From contig NZ_VTOW01000001.1 in assembly GCF_012184425.1 (NCBI RefSeq), positions 558,001 through 622,000 of the forward strand: DNA of 64,000 bases, written 5' to 3'. This document shows positions 32,086-40,651 of this stretch, in pieces; the stretch's first letter is position 1, and each line of letters begins with the position of its first letter. The translations under genes were made by a program, and so were the position numbers. The notes beneath the pieces are model-generated. The model was not told where the DNA came from. It made no database searches and saw only the letters and a program-made list of their open reading frames with translations. This stretch comes from Candidatus Manganitrophus noduliformans. GTDB lineage: Bacteria > Nitrospirota > Nitrospiria > SBBL01 > Manganitrophaceae.

Positions 32086-33564
32086 TTGAAATATTCAAAT
32101 GAAAAGAAAAAGGTCGGGCTGGTCAGCCTCGGCTGCCCCAAGAATCAGGTCGATTCCGAGGTGATGCTCGGATCGCTCCTTCAGGCGGGGTATGAATTGA
32201 CCGCCGAAGCGGGAGAGGCCGATATCGTGATCGTCAACACCTGCGGATTCATCGATCAGGCCAAAGAGGAGTCGATCGACACTCTCATCGAAATGGGAGA
32301 GCTGAAAAAGAGCGGCCGCTGCCAAGCGCTCATCGCTACCGGATGTCTGACGCAACGTTATTCGGGCGATCTCCTCGATCAGCTTCCGGAGATCGACGCC
32401 GTCGTCGGGACCGGCGACTTCCCGAAGATCGCCTCCCTCTGCGACGCGCTGCTGAATCCGAAGAGAACAGATAATCGCCCGAGCCTCACCGAGACGCCGA
32501 CCTATCTCTATCAGCCGGAGACCCCGCGCCTGCGGCTCGGGCCGAAACACTGGGCCTATATCAAAGTGTCTGAGGGGTGTAACTACCGTTGCTCGTTCTG
32601 CAGCATTCCCTCTTTTCGGGGGGATCTTCAGAGCCGGACGATCGATTCGGTCGTCCGCGAGGCGCAGGCGCTGGCGGACGAAGGGGTGGTTGAGATCAAC
32701 CTGATCGCCCAGAGCCTCACCAGCTTCGGTTGGGACCGCCGGAAAAAGGGGGAGCTGGTCACCCTTCTGAAAGCGTTGGTCCGGATCGACGGCCTTCGTT
32801 GGATCCGCCTCTTCTATACTTATCCGACCGATTTCACCGACGCGTTGATCGATCTGATCGCCGAGGAGGAGAAGATCTGCCGCTACATCGACCTCCCGCT
32901 TCAGCATATTGACGATACCATTCTCAAGAAGATGAACCGGAAGGGGAAGCGGCGCGACATCGAGCGGCTGATCGAGAAACTTCGAGACCGGATCCCCGGC
33001 GTCACCCTCCGAAGTACTTTCATTGTCGGTTTCCCGGGGGAGACGGAGAAAGAGTTCCGGGGCCTTTCGGAGTTCATCCGGGAGACCGAATTCGACCGGC
33101 TCGGCATCTTCACTTACTCGCTGGAGGAGGGGACCTCCGCCCATCCGCTCGGCGATCCGATTGCGGAAGGGGTCAAGATTAAGCGCCAGAAGGCGCTGTT
33201 GGAAATGCAACGGAAGATTTCTCGGCGCAAACACCGGAAGATAATCGGGTCCGTGCAGACGGTCCTGGTCGACGGGCTTTCGAAAGAAAGTGACCTTTTG
33301 ATCGAAGGGCGACTGGAAGGACAGGCCCCCGACGTGGACGGCGTCGTCCTGATCAATGACCTAGGGGGAATGGTTGGAGGTAGGAACGGAAACCACGACA
33401 CCGGAGGAGAGGTGGTGAACCCGGGCCGGTTTGTCTCTGTTCGAATCACCGCCGCGCACGATTACGATCTGGTCGGGGAGATCGCGGAGGGAAAAGACGA
33501 TCTCGCCCCGCCTCAAAAAGAGGAGGCGCTCCTTCCGATGATTTCGCCGTCAATGCATCGGTGA
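32086..33564 (+). CDS. rimO: Ribosomal protein S12 methylthiotransferase RimO
   Basis: Radical SAM enzyme that methylthiolates Asp of ribosomal protein S12, 492 residues. UPF0004 domain: VGLVSLGCPKNQVDSEVMLG, VNTCGFIDQAKEES, ATGCLTQRY. Radical SAM cluster: CNYRCSFC in KVSEGCNYRCSFCSIPSFRG. A C-terminal TRAM domain ends AHDYDLVGEI. The TRAM part carries an extra segment (GGMVGGRNGNHDTGGEVV) and the protein has a 26-residue tail not usual in the family. The start is TTG 32086 with GGAGAGG 5 bp upstream; no in-frame ATG is available nearby. The antiporter-like gene follows 7 bp later. Confidence 0.92.
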   Translation: MKYSNEKKKVGLVSLGCPKNQVDSEVMLGSLLQAGYELTAEAGEADIVIVNTCGFIDQAKEESIDTLIEMGELKKSGRCQALIATGCLTQRYSGDLLDQLPEIDAVVGTGDFPKIASLCDALLNPKRTDNRPSLTETPTYLYQPETPRLRLGPKHWAYIKVSEGCNYRCSFCSIPSFRGDLQSRTIDSVVREAQALADEGVVEINLIAQSLTSFGWDRRKKGELVTLLKALVRIDGLRWIRLFYTYPTDFTDALIDLIAEEEKICRYIDLPLQHIDDTILKKMNRKGKRRDIERLIEKLRDRIPGVTLRSTFIVGFPGETEKEFRGLSEFIRETEFDRLGIFTYSLEEGTSAHPLGDPIAEGVKIKRQKALLEMQRKISRRKHRKIIGSVQTVLVDGLSKESDLLIEGRLEGQAPDVDGVVLINDLGGMVGGRNGNHDTGGEVVNPGRFVSVRITAAHDYDLVGEIAEGKDDLAPPQKEEALLPMISPSMHR

Positions 33565-33571
33565 GGGGGCC

Positions 33572-34813
33572 GTGACCGCCTCTCTCCTGATCTTTCTCTT
33601 CACCTATACCTTTATCGCCGTTCGGAACATCCCGGGCGTTCCGCTCGATATGCCGGCCGGCGCGCTGGTCGGCGCCGTCTTAATGGTGGCAACCGGCGTC
33701 CTCTCCCTCCAAGAAGCCTACATCGCCATCGACTGGAACACCCTCCTCCTCCTGCTGGGGATGATGCTCGTCGTCGCCTATCTTGCGATGGGTGGGCTCT
33801 TTCACTGGATCGCGTCATGTTTGGCCCGCCGCTCCCTCTCCCCCTTTCGCCTCCTGGTCTGGGTGGTCCTGCTGAGCGGATTTCTCTCCGCCATTTTCGT
33901 GAACGACACGATCTGTCTTCTTTTCACCCCGATTCTGCTCCCGCTCCTCCGGTCGCTTCGCTTGAACCCGATTCCTTATTTAATTGCGCTGGCGACGGCG
34001 TCGAACATCGGCGGCCAGATGTCGATCATGGGAAATCCGCAGAACATGTTCATCGGGAATCATTCGGAGATTTCATTCGCCCGATTCTTCCTTCTGCTCT
34101 CGCCGATCACCCTGATCGGGTTGGCCCTGAATGTGGCCGTGATCGCCTGGATCTATCGAAAGGAGCTGGCGTCTCCCGCTTCCCCGGTCGAGATCGGGCC
34201 GAACGACCTCCTGCCCGAGACCGATCGCCCCCTTTTAATCAAAAGCCTGGCGGTCGTGGCGGGGATGCTGGTCCTCTTCTTCGCCGAGCAGCCCTATCCG
34301 CTCGTTGCGATCGGGGGGGCGGCGGTCCTCTTTCTGATCGGCAATCGAAAACCGGAGCTCGCCTTCCGAAAGGTCGATTGGACGCTGCTGGTCTTCTTCG
34401 CCTCCCTCTTCGTGGTGATGCGGGGGTTGGAGCGCTCGGGATGGGTCCGGTTGGTGCTGGAGGGAAGCGCGCCGCTGCTTCAAGGAAGCCCGGCGCAGGT
34501 GGTGGCGGTGCTCAGCGGGGTGACGCTGGTTCTCTCGAATCTCGTCAGCAACGTTCCGGCGGTCGTCTTGCTGGAGCCGTTCGTGGAGGCGCTTCCCAAC
34601 CCCGATCTGGGGTGGCTCACCCTGGCGATGAGCAGCACGCTTGCCGGGAATCTGACGCTGGTCGGCTCGGTCGCCAATCTGATCGTCGTCTCATTGGCGC
34701 GCCCGGAGGTGGAGATCTCCTTCTGGGAGTACTTCAAGGTCGGCGCGATCTTAACGCTGCTGACGATCGGCGTGGGGGTAGGGGTCCTCATCTTAGAGGC
34801 GAGGTTTTTGTAG
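33572..34813 (+). CDS. ArsB/NhaD superfamily anion or sodium transporter
   Basis: A 413-residue polytopic membrane protein with about 11 hydrophobic spans. Features of the superfamily are FVNDTICLLFTPILLPLL, TASNIGGQMSIMGNPQNMFIG, and in the second half LVSNVPAVVLLEPF and STLAGNLTLVGSVANLIVV, the inverted-repeat substrate loops of IT-superfamily carriers. The substrate (anion, arsenite, citrate or sodium/proton) cannot be read. The start is GTG 33572, eight bases after rimO. A strong terminator follows the stop. Confidence 0.85.
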   Translation: MTASLLIFLFTYTFIAVRNIPGVPLDMPAGALVGAVLMVATGVLSLQEAYIAIDWNTLLLLLGMMLVVAYLAMGGLFHWIASCLARRSLSPFRLLVWVVLLSGFLSAIFVNDTICLLFTPILLPLLRSLRLNPIPYLIALATASNIGGQMSIMGNPQNMFIGNHSEISFARFFLLLSPITLIGLALNVAVIAWIYRKELASPASPVEIGPNDLLPETDRPLLIKSLAVVAGMLVLFFAEQPYPLVAIGGAAVLFLIGNRKPELAFRKVDWTLLVFFASLFVVMRGLERSGWVRLVLEGSAPLLQGSPAQVVAVLSGVTLVLSNLVSNVPAVVLLEPFVEALPNPDLGWLTLAMSSTLAGNLTLVGSVANLIVVSLARPEVEISFWEYFKVGAILTLLTIGVGVGVLILEARFL

Positions 34814-34819
34814 CTTGTA

Positions 34820-34849
34820 TCCGGCCGGCGATCGCCGGCCGGACTTTTT
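34820..34849 (+). terminator. Intrinsic terminator after the transporter gene
   Basis: A perfect 24-bp palindrome whose left half is TCCGGCCGGCGA (34820-34831), followed by C and five T (34845-34849). It also lies just beyond the end of the converging FKBP gene. Confidence 0.9.
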
Positions 34850-34870
34850 CCCCTCGGATCGGTCGGGTGA

Positions 34871-35299
34871 TCAGGCCACCTCAAGCAGCTCGATCTCGAA
34901 TGTCAACTCGCGTCCCGCCAAAGGATGATTGCCGTCCAATGTGACGCTCGAATCGGAGGCGTCGGTCACGGTGACGACGATCGATTGGCCGTCGGATTGG
35001 GGAATTTGATATTGCTGTCCCACCTGCGGATCGACCCCTTCGGGGAGGTTCTGTCGATCGACCACCAGGACCATCTCTTCATGGCGCGGGCCATAGGCAT
35101 TTTCCGCCGGGATGACGACCTTCTTCGACTCTCCCGGATTCATTCCGACCACCGCTTCTTCAAAGCCGGGGATGACTTCTCCTTCGCCGATGGTGAAAGG
35201 GAGCGGTTCCCGTTCTTTGGAAGTGTCGAATACCGTCCCATCCTCGAATTTCCCGACGTAGTGAACTTTTACGGCATTCCCGCGTTTTGCTTGAGCCAT
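34871..35299 (-). CDS. FKBP-type peptidyl-prolyl isomerase, SlyD-like
   Basis: A 142-residue prolyl isomerase: VKVHYVGKFEDGTVFDTSKEREPLPFTIGEGEVIPGFEEAVVGM is the FKBP core, interrupted by an insert-in-flap domain (PAENAYGPRHEEMVLVVDRQNLPEG) as in SlyD. The His/Cys-rich nickel-binding tail of E. coli SlyD is missing; the protein ends FEIELLEVA. This matters because a metal-binding SlyD could have helped nickel supply to urease. It is cytoplasmic, with no signal peptide. Confidence 0.9.
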   Translation of the reverse strand: MAQAKRGNAVKVHYVGKFEDGTVFDTSKEREPLPFTIGEGEVIPGFEEAVVGMNPGESKKVVIPAENAYGPRHEEMVLVVDRQNLPEGVDPQVGQQYQIPQSDGQSIVVTVTDASDSSVTLDGNHPLAGRELTFEIELLEVA

Positions 35300-35585
35300 G
35301 ATTCTCTCCTTTCGGTAAATGGCAATGGGTGGCGTAATGATGAGGGGTCGCCCTTGTGAAAGAGATTGGATGTAGATCGCGTCTTCATCGATCCGATCGA
35401 GACGGGGAAAACATCCAGGGTGATTCTAATCATAAAACATCGCGCCCAATCATTGCAATCGGGAAACCATTTTTCGAGGTGTCGAGCCGCTGACCGCAGG
35501 AACGCGGCGCCGAAATCGAGATTCCCGCGGATAGATAAAAACAATGACCCGCGCTTGGGTGTTTTAACGGAAGGCTTTATTTCCA
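35300..35585. other. Non-coding stretch between the FKBP and PilZ genes
   Basis: No credible gene on either strand. The right end leads into the PilZ promoter; the left end must hold the FKBP promoter on the minus strand. No strong hairpin is seen. Confidence 0.4.
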
Positions 35586-35613
35586 TTGAAAATTGTTTCA
35601 AATTTGGTACAAT
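35586..35613 (+). promoter_or_regulatory. Promoter of the tandem-PilZ gene
   Basis: TTGAAA (35586-35591), a 16-bp spacer and TACAAT (35608-35613). The -35 is the left arm of a small inverted repeat, TTGAAA-ATTG-TTTCAA, which could be an operator. Transcription would start near 35620, about 50 nt before the ATG. Confidence 0.7.
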
Positions 35614-35671
35614 TAATCCGTTTCGGATCTCCAATCCCATCTTAAGATATCCCGGATAGGAGAATTAAGAC

Positions 35672-36274
35672 ATGTCGGTTTCAGCCTACGAAAGACGCAA
35701 GTTCGTTCGCGTGGACGTCAACTTCGAAGCGCGGATTAATCGCAACATCCGCGCGGCGATCAAAAAGCTGAGTCTCGGCGGATGCCTTGTCGAGTGCAAC
35801 AAGCCCCTGGGCGATGCCGACCCGCTCGAAGTGAGGTTCTCCGCCTTCGGCGAAACGTTTCACCTGCGCGGCCGGGTCATTCACGTGATCGGCGCCAACC
35901 AATACGGAATCCGATTCGAGTCCCACAACGACGATCAGCTCCTCCGCCTTGTCGATGCCATTAAAAAAATCCAGGACGCTTCCATCGCGAGACGTTCGAC
36001 CCGTTTGAAGGTTCAGCAGGAGGCCCTTCTGGATAAAGAGCCGTCATTGCTGGTGGACTTGAGTGAAGGGGGCTGTTTTGTGCGGACGGCCCATCGCTTC
36101 AATCTCGGAGACATTATCGAGGTCCAGTTTTTATTGAATGATGAAGAGATTCATCTCGCCGGTCAAATTCGATGGACCGGCTCGGAGGGGGTCGGCGTCG
36201 AGTTCCTCTCTCCCGATCCCACCCAAATCGGCGACATCGCCCGCTTCCTGGTGAAGAAACATCCCCCCGCTTAA
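35672..36274 (+). CDS. Tandem PilZ-domain protein (predicted c-di-GMP receptor)
   Basis: A 200-residue cytoplasmic protein made of two PilZ domains. The first has RRKFVRVDV followed by KLSLGGCLVE, giving the RxxxR and (D/N)xSxxG c-di-GMP contacts, with K in place of D/N. The second has RRSTRLKV followed by VDLSEGGCFV, a full match. Both continue into the expected beta-strands (RGRVIHVIGANQYGIRFE; AGQIRWTGSEGVGVEFL). AGGAG lies 9 bp before the ATG. No output domain is attached, so it would act by protein contact. It is one of four c-di-GMP-related elements in the window. Confidence 0.85.
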   Translation: MSVSAYERRKFVRVDVNFEARINRNIRAAIKKLSLGGCLVECNKPLGDADPLEVRFSAFGETFHLRGRVIHVIGANQYGIRFESHNDDQLLRLVDAIKKIQDASIARRSTRLKVQQEALLDKEPSLLVDLSEGGCFVRTAHRFNLGDIIEVQFLLNDEEIHLAGQIRWTGSEGVGVEFLSPDPTQIGDIARFLVKKHPPA

Positions 36275-36321
36275 CGGCCCCGCCGGAATTCTATCTTTCA
36301 GCGCATGGGTCGGCTCCCTCT

Positions 36322-37332
36322 TTACTTCTGCGCCAAACTTCGGGCGACATCGGCCAGGCCGTGAACCACCCGCGCCAGACGAACCTGATCGACCGTCTCC
36401 GGCCTGTCGGTGGGGAGATGGTAGTGCGGGTTTCGAAAGGGGACCGTGTCGGTGATCATCATCGCCGGGTAGCCCTCTTTCCAAAACGAGTCGTGATCGG
36501 ACCAAAAGACGCCGGGGATCCAGGCGGGGGCGGCGACCCCCTCCGAGGGGAAGGGGGTTCTCCTTCGAAAGGCGGCGATGCTTTGTTTCACCAGTCGCCT
36601 GTACCGGATGTTTCCGACAAAGGCGATAAAGTCGCCGCGATCCGGATAAAAGAAGCTGAACGGGAAGGGATACCGCTGGCTGCCGGGCTCCGAGGCGTAA
36701 TAACCGATCGACTCGATCGAAACCATCGCCGTGATTTTATCCCCCCGCCGTCTTGCTTCACGGGCGTAGACCCGGCTTCCCATCTGGCCGGTCAGAAAAA
36801 TCGGCGGCTCCTCGTTGGTGAAGGCGACGAACCGAATGGTCCGGTCGAATCGTTTTCCCTTCAATAACGCGGCCAGCTCCAGGAGCGCCGCCACCCCGGT
36901 GGCATTGTCGTCCGCTCCCGGCGAGCCGAAGACGGAGTCGTAATGCGCGCCGAAAAGAACAACCTCTTCCGTCCCGTCTTGGCCCGGGAGGGTCGCCTCC
37001 AGATTCCGGAACGTTTGGCCGTTGTGAGTGTACTCCTGTGAGACGATTCCGTAACCGATTTGCCGAAGGGTCGATTCGATATAACTCGCCGCCGCTTCAA
37101 GCTGCGCCGGTTTCTGAAGGTTCCGCTCGCCGATCCGACCGGCGAGGAGGGAGAGGTGGGATTGAAGCCGCGCGCGGCTTGCTTCTTCCGCGGGGGTGAG
37201 GGGCGGGAGGGGTCCGCGGAAAGAGGCCGCGGGCATTCGGATCATGACACTCCAGAGGAGGAAAAATCCGATCAGCCCGACACCGAGCAGGGTCAGCGGC
37301 AAGATCGTTCCTGAATAAAGCCGAAGGGTCAT
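36322..37332 (-). CDS. M28-family zinc aminopeptidase, membrane-anchored
   Basis: A 336-residue protein with an N-terminal membrane segment (ILPLTLLGVGLIGFFLLWSVMI) and a periplasmic or external M28 domain. The two-zinc ligands can be followed: FGAHYDSVFGSPGADDNATG (His, Asp), FTNEEPP (catalytic Glu and Glu ligand), VSIESIGYY and the late HYHLPTDRPETVD (His). It would release N-terminal amino acids from peptides outside the cytoplasm. ATG 37332 is preferred over 30 codons of additional open frame with no anchor-like features. Confidence 0.87.
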   Translation of the reverse strand: MTLRLYSGTILPLTLLGVGLIGFFLLWSVMIRMPAASFRGPLPPLTPAEEASRARLQSHLSLLAGRIGERNLQKPAQLEAAASYIESTLRQIGYGIVSQEYTHNGQTFRNLEATLPGQDGTEEVVLFGAHYDSVFGSPGADDNATGVAALLELAALLKGKRFDRTIRFVAFTNEEPPIFLTGQMGSRVYAREARRRGDKITAMVSIESIGYYASEPGSQRYPFPFSFFYPDRGDFIAFVGNIRYRRLVKQSIAAFRRRTPFPSEGVAAPAWIPGVFWSDHDSFWKEGYPAMMITDTVPFRNPHYHLPTDRPETVDQVRLARVVHGLADVARSLAQK

Positions 37333-37545
37333 TGGCGGTTTTCTCCCGGCGTCCTGTAGACAGATCCTCTGCACGGATGCGCCGTTGTTTTTGATTCTAT
37401 CGGATCGGAGGCCCGGCCACAAGAAGAGGGGTGGAGAGTTGACGAGGGAGGATCGATTCGGTTACAAGGGGAGGGTCATGTCGGTAGGAAGACCGGGTCG
37501 GTTGCGTAGTCTAATCATATCAAAATGGAGAGGGAGGATGATGCG

Positions 37546-38403
37546 ATGAATCGGAAGGGAAATCTGTTCGGATATATGCTCCTTTTAGCGATGATCTTCC
37601 TGGTGCCGGTTGTTTCCGCGTGGGGAGCGGAGACCCGGCTGACCTGGCACGGCCATGCGGCGTTTGAGATCGTGACCCCCGGCGGGGCGGTGGTGGTGAT
37701 CGATCCCTGGCTGAAGAACCCGGTCAATCCGAATGCGAAGGAAGGCAAAGATCCGCTCGCCGGATTTGAAAAGGTCGATTACATTCTGCTCACCCACGGT
37801 CACTTCGACCACGTCGGCGATGCCGTTGCTTTGGCGAAGAAGACGGGGGCCCGGCTCGTTTCCAATTTCGAGCTTGGAAGCAACATGGCCAAGCTCCACG
37901 GGTTTCCAAAGGAGCAGATGGGATTCGATACGTTAATGAATATCGGGGGGGAGATTCAGATCGCGAAGGGGGAGGTGACCGTTCTGATGACGCCGGCCGT
38001 CCACTCCAGCGGCCTCGGCCATCCGAACGCGGGCGCGCAAGAGGCCGATATCGTCTACGCCGGCAACCCGGCGGGATTCCTTCTGGTGATCAAGAACGGC
38101 CCGACGATCTACCATACCGGCGACACCGCCTACTTCGGAGATATGGCGCTAATCGGCCAGCATGCCCCCGACGTCGCCCTGATCAACATCGGCGGCCACT
38201 TTGGAATGTCCCCGGCAATGGCGGCGAAGGCCGCCGCGACGGTCAAAGCGAAGTTGGCGATTCCGCATCACTTCGGAACCTTTCCTGTTCTGACCCAAGA
38301 TCCGAAAGCCTTTGTTGATGCGCTTGGGAAGGAGAAAATTCCTGCCCTGGTGATGAAGCCGGGAGAGACGGTGGTTTTTGACGGAAAGAAACTCAAAAAA
38401 TAA
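37546..38403 (+). CDS. Exported UPF0173 metallo-beta-lactamase-fold hydrolase
   Basis: A 285-residue protein of the UPF0173 family with the metal motif THGHFDHVGD, HTGDTAYFGDMALIG and PHHFGTFPVL. Unlike most family members it carries a signal peptide (MNRKGNLFGYMLLLAMIFLVPVVSAWG), so it should act in the periplasm. The substrate is unknown. GGGAGGATGCG abuts the ATG at 37546. Its stop is followed by a 17-bp inverted repeat and the remains of a GGDEF-EAL gene. Confidence 0.85.
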   Translation: MNRKGNLFGYMLLLAMIFLVPVVSAWGAETRLTWHGHAAFEIVTPGGAVVVIDPWLKNPVNPNAKEGKDPLAGFEKVDYILLTHGHFDHVGDAVALAKKTGARLVSNFELGSNMAKLHGFPKEQMGFDTLMNIGGEIQIAKGEVTVLMTPAVHSSGLGHPNAGAQEADIVYAGNPAGFLLVIKNGPTIYHTGDTAYFGDMALIGQHAPDVALINIGGHFGMSPAMAAKAAATVKAKLAIPHHFGTFPVLTQDPKAFVDALGKEKIPALVMKPGETVVFDGKKLKK

Positions 38404-38418
38404 GCGTGTCCAACCGAC

Positions 38419-38477
38419 CCTGAGTGCAGCGAAGCGGCTGCTTTTATCACCAGAAGGAGTGCTTCGCTGCACTCAGG
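38419..38477. repeat. Perfect 17-bp inverted repeat at the edge of a truncated gene
   Basis: CCTGAGTGCAGCGAAGC (38419-38435) and its exact reverse complement (38461-38477) flank 25 bp. It begins 15 bp after the UPF0173 stop and ends about 45 bp before recognisable GGDEF sequence. No T-run follows. The CTGAGTGCAGCGAAG core looks like the dispersed repeat family with CTTCG/CGAAG stems seen in many environmental genomes. Confidence 0.85.
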
Positions 38478-39296
38478 AGAGCGGATCAGAAAATCTGCAA
38501 GATTCCAACCTGTTTACAAAGCGATGTCGACCAACTGATCCGTCTGGCCGATCGGGCTTTATACATTGCCAAAAAACGGGGCGATAAGATCCATATCGGT
38601 GAAGAAGAGTATTATCTGGATAACCAGGTGGTCCAGATCGCTTTTCAACCGATCATCGATACCCTGTCGGGGGAGACGCTGGCTCACGAAGCGCTGAGCC
38701 GCGACGCGCAGGGAAGAGTGAGTGTTTACGAGCTTTTCAAAAAATATGAGGCGATCGGTAAATTGAATGAGCTGAAGGAGATCTGCTTCAAAAAGCAGAT
38801 CAAGGCGGCTCAGGCCATCGGGCTCAAGCGGGTCTTTGTCAACGCCGATTTCGCGCTCTTAGAGCGTCTCGACCCCGTGGCGACCTCCTCTCGTCTGGAG
38901 GTGATTTTGGAAATCTCGGAGAAGGAAGCGTTGCATGATTTGAAAAACCATTTGAAAGTCGCGCAAAAGTGGCGCGAGAAAGGGTTTCGATTCGCCATCG
39001 ACGATTTTGGAGCCGGTTTTATCTCCCTGCCGTTCATCGCCAAGCTGGTCCCCGATTATATCAAGATCGACCGCCTTACCATTCTTCAGGCCGTTTCATC
39101 CGAGAAATTCAGGGAGTTTTTAAATTATCAGGTGTTGGCTTTGCGCAATTACGCGAAAAAGGGAATTATCGCTGAAGGGATCGAGACCCGGAAAGAGCTC
39201 GCGGTTGTAAAAAAGATGCGTGTCCATCTGATTCAGGGCTTCTTATTCGGAAAACCCGAAGTGATCGAACTTCCGGATGAAAAGAAAATGGAATAA
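38424..39296 (+). pseudogene. 5'-truncated GGDEF-EAL protein (c-di-GMP phosphodiesterase remnant)
   Basis: Only the last helix of a GGDEF domain remains (DVDQLIRLADRALYIAKKRG, from about 38523), followed by a full EAL domain. The first 130 or so residues of GGDEF, including its active site, are missing. The EAL domain keeps HEALSR, FVNADFAL, LEVILEISEKEA, IDDFGAGF, PDYIKIDR, EGIETRKEL and QGFLFGKP, so the phosphodiesterase centre looks intact. The frame can be read from a GTG inside the upstream inverted repeat, but there is no ribosome site there. Loss of the front by a rearrangement at the repeat is the simplest reading. A short EAL protein may still be made. Confidence 0.8.
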
Positions 39297-39326
39297 GGAC
39301 CGAAAACGGGTTCATTGTTAATCCGT

Positions 39327-39806
39327 CTACACGAATCGCGCCACCAGGAAGATCCCCACCATCGCGAAGCCCAACGCAAGCTTGGCGGCCGCGCCGAGCG
39401 CCAGCCCCAAGGAAGCGCCGATCCCGGCCCGCCCCGCCGCCGTAAGATCGCGCCGCGCGGTCAATTCGCCGATGACCGCCCCGACAAAAGGCCCCAGCAG
39501 AACCCCCGGTAAACCGAAGAACAACCCGGCGAGGGCGCCGATCGCCGCGCCCGCCGTCGCACGCCTGGAGGCGCCGAAGCGCTTTGCTCCGAACGCCGTT
39601 GCTGCGAAGTCGACCAGATAGGTCAGCACCGCCATCCCCCCCAGCGCCGCCAGCGTCCATCCCCCTACATAGACGAAATCTTCCGCCCAGGCCGCCAGGA
39701 GCAAGCCGACGAAAAGGAGCGGCGCGCCGGGAAGGGCGGGCAACACCAGCCCGGCGAGGCCGAGCACGATCAAAACGACGGCGAGAATCCAGAGAAGGGC
39801 GATCAT
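39327..39806 (-). CDS. DUF456 family membrane protein
   Basis: A 159-residue hydrophobic protein with four to five spans, matching the DUF456 pattern: VLGLAGLVLPALPGAPLLFVGLLLAAWAEDF near the start, LTYLVDFAATAFGAKRFGASRRATAGAAIGALAG in the middle and GPFVGAVIGELTARRDL. The function of the family is unknown. It is the last of a minus-strand run that begins with the tandem 131-residue paralogues, 42 bp beyond the RsbRD-N-like gene. Confidence 0.83.
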   Translation of the reverse strand: MIALLWILAVVLIVLGLAGLVLPALPGAPLLFVGLLLAAWAEDFVYVGGWTLAALGGMAVLTYLVDFAATAFGAKRFGASRRATAGAAIGALAGLFFGLPGVLLGPFVGAVIGELTARRDLTAAGRAGIGASLGLALGAAAKLALGFAMVGIFLVARFV

Positions 39807-39848
39807 AGGAAATGAAGACGGCCTCGTGACCGCGGATGGTTCGGGTGA

Positions 39849-40286
39849 TTAAGCGGCTTCACTGTAAGCGGAAATGGCATTAATCAAGACTTCGTCCATG
39901 TAAAGATTGATGATGCGCGCCGCAGGATAATAGGCTTTCAGATCGACGTTCATCAAAGGATTGGCGCAGCGATCCGCCAAGAAGTCGAGCATCTTGGTTC
40001 TCAGCAGGGACACCTCCCGCGCAAGCTCCCGTCCGCGATAACCTTGTTGAAAGCGCAGGTAGACTTTGACGCGCCCTTCCAATGTGTTGGTGGGGGACGG
40101 TGTTTCATCGGCTCGAAGTAATTCGCAGATCTCTTCAATAATCGCAGGGACGTGGTCGCGTAATTCAAGACGCGACAGCGCGGCGTCCGAGTCGATCCGC
40201 ACGTCGCTCCGCACGGCTTGTATCCACAATTCGGTGAGAGATTCGATGTTTGCTTCTACAAGGGCACTGAGCTTCTCATTCGCCAT
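39849..40286 (-). CDS. RsbRD N-terminal-domain-like protein
   Basis: A 145-residue all-helical protein, MANEKLSALVEANIESLTELWIQAV, with LSRLELRDHVPAIIEEICELLRADE and FQQGYRGRELAREVSLLRTKMLDFL. This pattern resembles the RsbRD_N domain, usually the N-terminal sensor part of stressosome proteins or histidine kinases. Here it stands alone with no STAS or kinase domain. It overlaps the upstream 131-residue gene by 31 bp on the same strand, so the two are co-expressed. Family assignment is by pattern only. Confidence 0.6.
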   Translation of the reverse strand: MANEKLSALVEANIESLTELWIQAVRSDVRIDSDAALSRLELRDHVPAIIEEICELLRADETPSPTNTLEGRVKVYLRFQQGYRGRELAREVSLLRTKMLDFLADRCANPLMNVDLKAYYPAARIINLYMDEVLINAISAYSEAA

Positions 40287-40651
40287 GGCTGATCTCCGGG
40301 CTCACGTTTACACAGGTTGTACACGCTCTCTTTCAAACACTCCTCGAACTCTTTCCCTTGTGTTTCTTTTACGAATTCAAGAAAGCCGTAGATGTTTCTG
40401 ATCTCCTCGTCGTTGAATCCCATGGTCCTCAAAAGATCGTCGTTCGCGCGAAAGGACAACGGATAGGGAAGAATTCGAAATAGAAATTTCCCCGACGCTT
40501 GAAATTTGACAATGGCGTTATGGAGATCCTTCAGCATCATAAAAGACGAGATAAGGCATTCATAACTTTGTTGGCTGGCCCGAATCAGGAGATAGATAAA
40601 ATCTTCGTTATAGTTTTTGATCAGTTGCTCGAAATCATCCTGTGTAAACAT
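40256..40651 (-). CDS. Conserved 131-residue protein, paralogue A, function unknown
   Basis: Starts MFTQDDFEQLIKNYNEDFIYLL and is predicted helical and cytoplasmic. About 100 of 131 residues are identical to the protein at 41022-41417, with the strongest conservation in SYECLISSFM, LPYPLSFRANDDLL, GFLEFVKETQGKEFEECL and VYNLCKR. I do not recognise the family. A good -10, TATAAT, at 40675-40670 and AAGGAAGAG as ribosome site precede it, so it can be expressed independently of copy B. Its end overlaps the RsbRD-N-like gene. Confidence 0.7.
   Translation of the reverse strand: MFTQDDFEQLIKNYNEDFIYLLIRASQQSYECLISSFMMLKDLHNAIVKFQASGKFLFRILPYPLSFRANDDLLRTMGFNDEEIRNIYGFLEFVKETQGKEFEECLKESVYNLCKREPGDQPWRMRSSVPL

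Noticed and set aside
32099-32101. ATG at 32099 as the rimO start
   Set aside because: It is out of frame with the RimO sequence; TTG 32086 is in frame, has GGAGAGG at 5 bp and lies just downstream of a good promoter.
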